Below, one piece after another: positions 38,093-47,340 of a stretch of 64,000 nt of DNA. Under the pieces are notes generated by a model. That model did no database searches and had not been told where the DNA came from. It saw only the letters and a list, made by a program, of their open reading frames with translations. The stretch is from the NCBI GenBank assembly GCA_016758965.1, contig JAEPRB010000016.1:62001-126000 (forward strand). Reading direction: 5' to 3'. The position numbers were made by a program, and so were the translations under genes. Numbering within the stretch: position 1 is the stretch's first letter; each line of letters opens with the position of its first letter. This DNA comes from Circinella minor. Its lineage: Eukaryota; Mucoromycota; Mucoromycetes; Mucorales; Lichtheimiaceae.

Positions 38093-39416
38093 TATTATGT
38101 ATAGAGTGAATTAAAAAGAAAGTGAATAAGCCAATTATATCGATTTAACATCAGCTTATGTCAAAAACTGTTATTTGCTATCAGAATTAAGATGGTTCCT
38201 GCGTTAAAATGCATTTTTCTTTTTCTATGACTTGAATGTTTTTCTTATTAAGGTCAGTCCCATTAATACGTATTGTCACGTGTTATTAAAGAAAAAGAAG
38301 GATACGTAGTTGTTCCGCTTCATACGTTCAAGTATGTAAGTCGAGGAACTCATGTGATATGCAGTAACCTGCACTTAATATCCCAAAAAAAAGTGACGGC
38401 ACGCGTACCTACTACTAAAATATCCTTATAAGTTTTGATGCAGGAGCACTCTGAATGTCGTATTTGGTTAGTCTTTGAACAATATAAAAATAAAAACTGT
38501 GAAACAGACAAGGTGAATTCTCTGAGACTCGATTGTATATATATTGATTACAAGAATACGTTGGGAAATTTGGATGACATTATCTTTTACAATGATATTT
38601 ATAGATATTTACGTAGATGGAGTAATTTGAAATATTTATTATTAGGCACTACTACTAATCCAAGTTGCCTTTTCTTGGAAGAGTTGTAGAGTTGGGTATC
38701 ATATTCTCTTTTATTTGTTTTTATTTGTTTATTTTATTTTGACGGCGCGTAAAAAATTCTCATGCGATTTATTTACCCCAGCTTCTATTTTGTAATTACA
38801 GTTTATTTACCACCTTACTTTGCATGATTTTTTTTGCTTTGACTTATGTGTAATTCGAATGAAGAGATATACAATACGTATACATTAAAGTAAAACAATG
38901 ATTTATTCTATTAAAAAATTGGGGGTTTTTTTAAGATTTATATGCAGTTCATGATCCGTGTGAAAAAGTATTATAACTGTTGCAGGTGTTCGGCCAGAAA
39001 ATATTTAGCCTACTGTAGTTTTTTTTTTTTTTTTTTTTTTTGCCTTATTGATGGTATTCTGAATAGTTTGAGGCGCAAATATTAAACAAAACCTGTAATT
39101 ACTGTAATACTAAAAATTAAGTGAAAAAAAAGCATACTGACCAAAAAAACTTAAATATAACCACTAGTTATTGAGCGTCAGGAGAGAGCACCTCTTACAT
39201 TAATATATTGTATCTTCATGCATAACAAAAAACGGGCTTTTTTTCCCTGAAACGTTCCCTGGATCCTAAAATGGTGCGCCGTAAGTTTCTATCCTCTCCT
39301 TATTACTCTCCTTATTACTCGAGAATAAAATCACACTAATAAGTGTTTCTATTCTCTCTCTCTCTCTCTCAAATTTTCTTGTTCCCGTAAAAATAAAATA
39401 CTCCAACAACAATACC
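38093..39416. other. Intergenic, one weak open frame
   Basis: 1.3 kb between the mariner-like element and the UBL gene. A frame at 38435-38689 (84 residues, + strand) contains a hydrophobic C-terminal half (WSNLKYLLLGTTTNPSCLFL) but matches nothing I know and may be chance or a gene fragment. A T23 run lies at about 39019-39041 and a TC repeat at about 39353-39370, just before the next gene. Confidence 0.4.
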
Positions 39417-40998
39417 ATGGCTTCTGAAACGAAAGTTATCAAAGCTAAACTTCAAAGACTTCATCTTCAAGCCCTTTCCAGAAACGATGAACCCGTACCA
39501 TCAATTAAAAACCGAGTATCTAATCCAGTGGAACGTTCAATTCCAGGCGATTATAAAAATAAAAGTAAGTTTTATGTTGACAGTAAATATCTACCAACAA
39601 TTACTCAAACCTCCATTATACTTTATTTGGAAAAAAATGTTACTTATCAAGAGTGTTCAACCATTTACGTATCTGAATACGTACTTTTTTAAAATACTTT
39701 TTTTTAACCAATATCAATAATCCGATTCGAAAATAGCTATAGAAAAAGAAGAAAATGAATCACCTTTACCCCCACCACCATTACCACATATTAAGTTAGC
39801 AAAACAAAAACAAGTCGACACTAAAGATATTCATGGCGACGACAAAAAAATCATCAAAACATCAAGGATTAGAACAGTAACCCCTTCTCAAGCACCAAAT
39901 GTTTTGATCAAAACTGCACAAAAACAGAAATCAAAACAACAGCATGAACGACAAGAAGAAGAAGAAGAAGCAGTATCATTGTCGTTATCCTTGTCATCAA
40001 TACCTTTAGCAACAACAAATGTAGGCATGAATAATCAACCTTCCTCATCAACAGGAGCAATAATGATGCTCACGCTGATTACACCACATGGAGACCGTGC
40101 CCCTGTTTATATAAAGAAAACAGCTACAGTGGGAGAGCTAAAGGAAAAAATTTCTCACAAGGCCCATATACATTCTTCCATGAACGGTCCTTTGTCTATT
40201 TCTGACCAAGTATTAGTTTTCAAAGGTTCCATATTAAAAAACAATCGACACCTTTCCCAATACGAGGGTATTGAAAACGGTGAAATTCAATTTTCTATCC
40301 TACAGCCTTCATATTCTGGCTTTTATACAAAATGGGGACCGACACCTCTGGGTCCAAACCCAGTCCATCTCTTTGTCAAGACACTTACGGGTAAAACCAT
40401 CACAGTAATTATTGACATAAATACACAGTATGTTCAAGATTTGAAGCAAAATATTCAAGATAAAGAAGGGATTCCACCTAATCAACAACGTATAATTTTT
40501 GCTGGAAAACAACTTGTCGATGAACGACTCTTACGTGATTATGGGATCCAAAAAGAATCTACATTACATTTATCTGTTCGATTAGACGGTGGGAATAAGC
40601 CGCCTTTAACGTTCTCCGATGTATCAGTTTTCAGAGCACGTTGTAAACTTGGATCTTTAAAGAATGCTCGCCGAGGTCGACAGGTGAAGTCAAAAACCAA
40701 CATTGAAATTAAATATAAATGTACACCCTCATATAGAGTTATTTATGCCAAGGATACAGGAAAGTATGAACTAGATGACTCGTTTACTCAACGTTCCGAT
40801 TCCCAAAGTACCAATGTCAAACCAATTACCGTCGAGTTACAAAAAGACCAATATAGAATTAGTGGCACCAAAGAAAATGGTACAGAAATCAAATCAAATT
40901 GGAAGAAGATACCTCATCATGAAGAAGAATATGAATATTGTGATCTATTTAGTAAAGATCTCACGGAAACAATGGGAAATCGAGTCCTGAAAATTTGA
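39417..40998 (+). CDS. Tandem ubiquitin-like domain protein, copy C (RING lost)
   Basis: Two exons (39417-39564, 39737-40998) give 469 residues with an intact frame. Residues 1-155 are basic and low in complexity. UBL1 spans about 160-235 ([20 protein letters not shown] ... NGEIQFSIL). UBL2 spans about 259-335 and is very close to ubiquitin ([40 protein letters not shown]) and ends in LDGG. Residues 336-469 match the unnamed domain of copies A and B ([20 protein letters not shown]), but the frame shifts near the end relative to them, so the RING seen in the remnants is missing. It may be a ubiquitin-fold adaptor; whether it is cleaved after the GG is unknown. The last ~20 residues are probably frameshift product. 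Confidence 0.78.
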
Positions 40999-41179
40999 TG
41001 ACCCAGCGAAATGACTTTTTTTTTGCCCCATTATTGATGCTCACACATACATTCCGAACTTTTTTTTTTTTTTTTTTTTTTACTTTTTTTTACCTGCATT
41101 ACGTATAATCTTCTAGTCTATATTATTTTATCATTATAATAATATCAACGACTTCATTATGTATCCTGCTTATCAATGA

Positions 41180-42610
41180 AGTATATGGTAGACTCGTGTT
41201 ATCAATAAACAAAGAATTTTTATATAAACCAATTCAGAAAAATAAAAACTCCTCTATGCATATTTCATATTGTTTACCATAATAATCCATCAATATGTGA
41301 ATATAATAAGAAACAAACATTATAAAATTTGAATTTTTTTTTATATACGTAATAAAGAAGTTACAACAGTCCAGCTGTTTTTAATTTATTTAATGTAAAG
41401 TTTTTTTTTTGAGAAAGAAAAGAGGGAAACGAATGGTATATATATATTTAATATTTTTTAAGGACAGAAAGTGACAGTGTACTTGTCAGCTTTACATCCA
41501 AATGTACTCTTGGCATCATCATAAGCATAACTATAAGCATCGGAACAACCAGACTTGAATTGATCAGCATATTCACTAGCCTTACACTTGTCAGGAGAGT
41601 TATATTCACCAGTACAACAATATTCTTCAGTACCAAAGGCAGCACAAGCACTTTTACATGCACCATCATCGCCCTTTAATTCATCAGGACATGATGGCAA
41701 ACTTGAACATGTAGGTGATCCACAGTTATAACCGTCACCACTACCACCGCCAGATTGACCTTCAGGTTCGATACTCATGGGTAAGTTGAAACCATCGACA
41801 AACGAAATATCATAGAAATCACTTCCTTCATATCCCTTGAATAAGAATTCAGCAAGTGAGACGGCAGAGCCATATGAACCACAATCACCACCTTCTTTAC
41901 AGCCCCAGAATCGACCTGACCAGTCGGAGCTGACTTGGAAATCATGCGATGAACCAGCAGAAACATCTTGATCTTCTTGATCACCACCACCATTGGTTAA
42001 CTTGTAGATTTTAAGATTGTTGCTACAACTATTTTTGACAGTAACTTTAACGTCACCACCACCGCCACCACCGCCATCACCGGATGAAGTAGAATTACCA
42101 CCACCTGATGAAGAAGATGCAGATGGACTTGAAGAGGATGAAGTAGAAGAACCACCGCTTGCCACGGAAGATGAAGGCGAAGCAGAAGAGTCGGATGAGG
42201 AACTAGTAGGAGCAGCCAAGCTAACGCCAGCGAAAGCAAGGATAGCAGTAATCTTAATTATGTTCAACATATTTTCTTGGATATAATGTATTTGTATAAA
42301 GATAATTAAAAAAAAGTCGAAATATGTTCCTGGATGGCCTTTTTATATTCATTTTTTTTCTGTACCTGAAATAATAATGAAACTGAATCATATTGAGTTG
42401 ACCTGAAAACGATATGTTCTTTTGGTTTATGGTTTGTAAAGTATCAGAAAAGTCAAACAATGATGATTGCCAAGAATAAAAAATGGTGCTAGTGTTTCCA
42501 ATGTTTGGAAAATCAATTTGTTATGTCTATGTATACTTTGTTTAAGATATTATAATTTCATGGGATAAACCTATAAAACAAGCCCTTGTATTTTAAAATT
42601 CGAATTAATC
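41180..42610. repeat. Block C: third copy of the thaumatin segment, direct to block B
   Basis: The thaumatin gene and its flanks match 35200-36700 in the same orientation, starting near the ATAAACCAATTCAGAAAAATA motif region and running past the promoter to an AAAATTCGAATT string. The preceding UBL gene (39417-40998) corresponds to the UBL remnant of block B but is far more diverged. SEC17 sequence is absent. Confidence 0.8.
41458..42270 (-). CDS. Thaumatin-like secreted protein, copy C
   Basis: Single exon, 270 residues, with a signal peptide, a Ser/Gly linker and a 14-Cys thaumatin domain ending YTVTFCP. It keeps the GS pair missing in copy B and the longer Gly run missing in copy A, so it carries both insertions. 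A one-base change in the A-run upstream shifts the frame of the possible N-terminal extension, which supports the start at 42270. It is convergent with the UBL gene at 39417-40998. Confidence 0.92.
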   Translation of the reverse strand: MLNIIKITAILAFAGVSLAAPTSSSSDSSASPSSSVASGGSSTSSSSSPSASSSSGGGNSTSSGDGGGGGGGDVKVTVKNSCSNNLKIYKLTNGGGDQEDQDVSAGSSHDFQVSSDWSGRFWGCKEGGDCGSYGSAVSLAEFLFKGYEGSDFYDISFVDGFNLPMSIEPEGQSGGGSGDGYNCGSPTCSSLPSCPDELKGDDGACKSACAAFGTEEYCCTGEYNSPDKCKASEYADQFKSGCSDAYSYAYDDAKSTFGCKADKYTVTFCP

Positions 42611-43743
42611 TAAAACGAAATGGCGATCCCGACGGTCTAGGTATCTGACACTGAACATCTAGAAACCAAATATGACAACCGAAAGGATTGACAGCGCCTC
42701 CCAATGAAAGTTAGAGACAGTAAGGAACCAATCACTTTGGTATATATAGTACTATAATATAGTGGAGTATCTCAAACAGAGTAATAATAAACGACATTTG
42801 AACTGAATAAGACATACTGGTATATTTTTGTTTTATTTGTTTTGTGTCATATTTATTACGCTACGCACTTATATAATAAATTCTACTTTATTTGTTCTGT
42901 CCCTAACTATGTATTATATAACAAAAATGTGAATTTGCTTGATAATCAAAAGTACTACTTCCTCAGGTGTGAATTTAGGATATAGGTAAAGATATTCATA
43001 ATTGACTTGCTGGTAAATTAGAATAATAAGCTATATACATATATATAATCTTATTATTATGAAGACCTTATATCATATAATCAAGTATCATAAGTTATTA
43101 AAAAAGTATTAAGTACATGTTTAAAATTCTTTCTAAGTTCTGTAATGTGGTCAATGGCACGACGAAAGACAGCGGAGAGTCAAATTAAACAAAGCCATCC
43201 TTGGGGATCGCACGCGTGGTGGCGCGACTTTTGGTTACTCTTTAGTTTTATACAAAACAAAAATAGTTCAGTTTTTTTGACACAGATTGTAATTGTTCTC
43301 TTTTCATTAAAGGTATAATTTTTTTTTCAAATGTAATTTATATTCATGGATGATCCTAGTTTTTGTTTTTGATAATGTTCATCAAATTACAAGAACATCA
43401 TTTAATTAAAAAAGAATGATAATTTTCTTGTCTTCCAACTTCCTCTTTTCTTACAAAAAAAAAGTTCCTATTATAATAAAATTCCGAAAAGTTATTTACT
43501 AGAACCAATTCCTAATGTTCCTACAAGATATCCAGCCGGACATATCAGAATTTTCGTTTTTTTGGTTTGCGAGTAGGACATCAAGAGTGTAAATTTTATG
43601 ACATTTTTTACAAGCAACATATCGTTTTAAACCCTCTTAGTTCGTTATTTACGGCGATTGTACCTAGCAAAAGGCACAGCCAGACATTATACCGGTTAGA
43701 TATTTCTGTTTTTTTTTTTTAGTATTTTGGTTTTCTTACTATA
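42611..43743. other. Intergenic, no gene seen
   Basis: 1.1 kb upstream of thaumatin copy C and of the zinc-knuckle gene (divergent). A short frame of about 55 codons starting at 43154 (MARRKTAESQIKQSH) lies in a locally GC-richer patch but has no support. Confidence 0.4.
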
Positions 43744-44371
43744 GTGAAATATAGTTTTCTACAAACGTATACTGGCTTTGCCTTTAGTCTTGGTAAAGAC
43801 TGTCTGAGTGTCTCTATGGTCATTCATTACCATTCAGATAGTCTTTACCTTGAAAAGTTTAACACAATTAGAAACTGCCCCCTGTGTATGATATATGGGA
43901 ACCAGCAATGCAATTCCAGTAATATTAAATATTATTCAACTGTTCGTCAAAGATGTTTGCGTTGTTTTTCTTTATATCACAGTCAACGTAATTGTAATAT
44001 TAAATACAAGTATGTATCACTAAAATAATGCCGAAAACGTATATAGAAGACACCATACTTTTACTAATCATCTCATTTGATAACATTTATTCAGACCAGG
44101 GATTGCGTGCTTTTTCTGCCTCATACCAAGTGCACATTCCCTTGGGCACCAGAGAAGAAACTGCAAGCCTGAGTATTGTACCATACAATTTACATGTTGG
44201 GCAATCTGGCGTAATCGCAGTAAAAACATGATTAAAAAGCTCTTGGGCAATATTGGTATGCCATCAACTATAACTACCGACCAGGAGTTCGCTGACTTTC
44301 TCCTTACCACTGACCAAAATAGACTTACCAATAGTCTTCATTTATTTCTCAAACTTCATACTATTTTCTAA
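43744..44371 (+). CDS. Small Cys-rich protein with CCHC zinc-knuckle motifs
   Basis: Two exons (43744-44009, 44095-44371) join in frame to 180 residues. The centre holds several Cys modules: CPLCMIYGNQQC; RCLRCFSLYHSQRNC, an exact CX2CX4HX4C zinc knuckle; and CFFCLIPSAHSLGHQRRNC, a knuckle with a longer loop. The intron falls between the second and third modules and joining it is what reveals the third, which supports the model. The C-terminal part is basic then hydrophobic. Zinc knuckles bind single-stranded nucleic acid; such proteins can be cellular RNA binders or relics of retroelement gag. Start choice is uncertain (an ATG 24 codons in, at MVIHYHSDSL, is possible). Confidence 0.6.
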
Positions 44372-45133
44372 AATGCTTTACCACTCTATACATCAAATCT
44401 TTTTTTTTTTCACCACTCTTCTTTCCGAATTATTACACCCGTTACGTATATAGATTTCTCTTTTTTTAATTATCAGCTCTTCAACTATTATTCTTTTTAA
44501 ATACATAAAACAATATGATATATATATGAAAATCGTTTTTTTTTGGTTGCTTTTTTATATATTAAACTATATTATTTATTAGAAATATACGAGTTCAGCA
44601 TTTAGTATATGCTTGGATTATTAATTATATTTAATTTGTTATCCAGTATTATTAGTCTGTGTACAGACAATTATACCTCTCTTTTGACAAACTGTGATAA
44701 GTATTTCTTCCCACCGCTAGGTTAAACTATAGCTTGTGTTCATACTGAAGGGTTGTTTCGTTGTGAACAATAAGAATAATAATAAATCCAAGATTTAAGT
44801 ATATATTTTGTTTAAACTAGTAAAATCATAGTTGTTGTTATTCAACAATGTAATAATATACCAATAATAAAGTAATTATTTTTATGCATCCAAAGTGTAT
44901 ATTTTACTTAACCCCCTTATTTTTAATAAGTTGTCAGTCGGGGACCCTGCCTCTTAAAAAATCATCCAAAAGAATTCGCTGTCACAATTTTTTATAAACA
45001 CAGAAGAATAATAATATCACGGAAACTTGGAACACAACAAATTTGGGGTGTGCCGAAACTTTTGTTTAAAGTAGTGTTTCCCATTTTTTATTATTACACG
45101 CTCTCCTTTTTTTTTTTTTCTTTCTTATAAATA
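44372..45133. other. Intergenic, no gene seen
   Basis: About 760 bp of AT-rich DNA before the uS3m-like gene, same direction. A pyrimidine tract (CTCTCC then poly-T, 45101-45125) directly precedes the ATG, as seen at several genes in this window. Confidence 0.4.
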
Positions 45134-45919
45134 ATGTCAAAAAGTATTAAAGCCTTGAGTCTCAAAGGCAAACAAGATTGGGATACTTCCATATATTGTT
45201 TCTCTAGAAACACACGTAATAATTTCTTATGGGAAAAAGATGGTGCTGCCAAAGAAGCACTTCGTCATTATTTTCAAAAACAATTGACTTCAACACCTCA
45301 TTTCCGTCATTCACCTTCACGTGTCACCATTCAAATGTATTATTATGCTGATCCAAACTTTGGTGATTTATCTCAATTCAAGTTGGAACCTTTGGAAAAA
45401 TTAGTTACTGCGTTGTACCCTAATAAACATGTCGATATGCGTCTTATTCGTTGTCATTATCCTTATATGAATGCAGAAATTTTAGCCAAATATTTGACTG
45501 CGAATGCCAATGTCAATAACAAGGCTTGGCCAACATTGAATCGTACTTTTATGCGTGGTATTCCTATGGTGAAAGCTCCATTAGCTCATGATATGCCTTT
45601 TGCTGTTCAATGGAATAGTTTATTACCTCAAGTAAATAATGGACAATTAACAAGTGCTATTCAAGGTGTCAAGTATGAAGTATCAGGTCGTTTGGGTCGA
45701 AGAAAAGGTGCTGGACGTTCAGCTATTTTCCGTAAATCATTGGGTACTTTTCAATTTACAAGTCATAAATCTTTGGTGGATGTTGGAAGACATACTTTCT
45801 CAAACAAAAATGGTAGTATTACTGTTAAAGTATGGATTGCTTCTGCATTGTTTGGTGTCAATGCTTTGGCTAAAAAGGCAAATCAAAAAGCTATTGAAGC
45901 TGCTGCTTCCAAGTTATAA
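45134..45919 (+). CDS. Mitochondrial small-subunit ribosomal protein uS3m (Var1/Rps3-like)
   Basis: Single exon of 261 residues. The C-terminal third shows the uS3 pattern, VSGRLGRRKGAGRSAIFRKS followed by FSNKNGSITVKVWI, i.e. the G-R-L motif and the closing G-x-I-x-V-K-V-W-I strand. The middle (LEPLEKLVTALYPNKHVDMR, YPYMNAEILAKYL) resembles the Var1-type proteins that fungi often encode in mitochondrial DNA. Codon use is normal for this nuclear DNA, so it would be made in the cytosol and imported, though a classical presequence is not obvious (the N-terminus is basic, MSKSIKALSLKGKQ). Family call is good; import is inference. Confidence 0.78.
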   Translation: MSKSIKALSLKGKQDWDTSIYCFSRNTRNNFLWEKDGAAKEALRHYFQKQLTSTPHFRHSPSRVTIQMYYYADPNFGDLSQFKLEPLEKLVTALYPNKHVDMRLIRCHYPYMNAEILAKYLTANANVNNKAWPTLNRTFMRGIPMVKAPLAHDMPFAVQWNSLLPQVNNGQLTSAIQGVKYEVSGRLGRRKGAGRSAIFRKSLGTFQFTSHKSLVDVGRHTFSNKNGSITVKVWIASALFGVNALAKKANQKAIEAAASKL

Positions 45920-46167
45920 AACTGTTTTGTTATAAAAGAAAATTATTATTATCATTATTATTATTATTATTTCTATTATTAATTTAATAAAAGAAAGTAA
46001 AAGGATATGAAAGAACAAAAGAAAAAAAAAGATTAGATAGTGATGGGATATTCTGTACAAAAAAAAATAAAATAAAATAATAAAAGATGTATCATACTTT
46101 AAACAAAGTGATGGGGGTTGTTTTAAGTAGAATGGATTATGATTATTATATAAGATATGAAGATGTA

Positions 46168-46221
<54 letters not shown>

Positions 46222-46338
46222 ATTCTTTTTTTCACATGTTTTGTTTATTTTAGTCTAAATTCATATCATAAAAGATAAAGTTTATTCCCTGTTTATGTAA
46301 ATCATCATTAAGAAATGAAATAACCTTACCCTTTTTAT
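45920..46338. other. Intergenic with (GT)n microsatellite
   Basis: A GT dinucleotide run of about 39 bases lies at 46172-46210, after ATT and AAATA runs. It sits between convergent gene ends. Confidence 0.6.
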
Positions 46339-46871
46339 TTATCTGGATTGTGAATTGTGCCTGTAGTAGATAGATTTAATAAAAATTTTACAGGTACGCG
46401 AAATATAGATAGATCATAAGTGCTTGTGATATATAATAATTACCTAGGTGATTGATAATAAGGTGTATAAGGTTTTTCATGTTGACCAAGTTCAAAGTCT
46501 TTAATAACTTTATGTATTGATTGTGATTCACTATGATTAGAACTGATACTATTTCTTTGTTGTGATGGTGTTATTATTGTTGTTGTTGTAGTTGTTGTTG
46601 TACTCATATTTTTAATATTAAAAGTTGTTGGTGTTTCTATTTCATGAACTTCATTATTATTATTATTATTATTATTGTGATTATGAGTATCTAACATCGC
46701 GTCAATGTCGTCAATGTCACCAAATAAAACTTGGTGAGAAGCATTATTTGGAATACCCTTAATAGGTAATATATGAGCAAATAAACAATCTTCTCCAGCA
46801 CGACAATTGCCTTGAGAAAAAAAACGACAAGCTGTAGGAAATCGTTTTGTTGAATGTGCGTTTGTAAACAT
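46339..46871 (-). CDS. Small CCCH zinc-finger protein
   Basis: Two exons (46871-46444, 46360-46339) encode 149 residues. One CCCH finger near the N-terminus, CRFFSQGNCRAGEDCLFAH, has the spacing CX7CX5CX3H typical of RNA-binding zinc fingers. The rest is low complexity: an Asn run (coded by the ATT/AAT repeat near 46654-46676), a Thr run, and a polar tail ending NSQSR. I start at MFTNAHSTKRFP because it is closest to the finger; the frame is open to 46922. The last exon has only seven codons and is inferred from splice phase. It probably binds RNA; no specific role can be named. Confidence 0.65.
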
Positions 46872-47340
46872 ATTCAGGTACAGAAAAAAGAAGTTTTTCC
46901 TTTTCACTCTTTTGTGTTGCAAGAAGCAAAAAAAAAAAAAAAAAAAAAAAGTGATAAGTTACACGAAATAACATAGAAAAACCAAGTCGGACCTCAGAAA
47001 AGATGGTTTAGAAATGAGTTTAATGGTTATTACTTGCAGCGAGAAGTTATTATATTTTATTGCTACACTAAAAAAAAAAACACATCCTCTAAAAACTAAA
47101 CAGTAAAAATAATATCTCTCTTTTCCGAAACATAATTTTTCTTTCCTTCCTTCCTTTCTTCTTCTTCTTTTTTTTTTTTTTTACTTTCTTTTCTTTTTTT
47201 TTTTTTTTATAAAACTTTCTTTCTTTCTTTATCAAAAAAAAAACACTCAAACTTTCTTCTTTTATATATTATTTTTTTTTTCGTTTGCCGACATCTCGGT
47301 TCCATTTTAGTTCAAAACTCGTTTATATATTAAAAACTTG
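46872..47340. other. Divergent promoter region, pyrimidine-rich
   Basis: Between the CCCH and Ssd1-like genes. It holds a long A run at about 46929-46950 and a C/T-only stretch at about 47140-47230 before the Ssd1-like start. Confidence 0.4.

Noticed and set aside
39011..39115. TACTGTA and ATTACTGTA strings near the poly-T run as a second small mariner end pair
   Set aside because: Both have the same orientation and share no longer inverted sequence.
43154..43322. Short open frame with basic start in a GC-richer patch
   Set aside because: About 55 codons, no motif, no neighbours in frame; likely chance.
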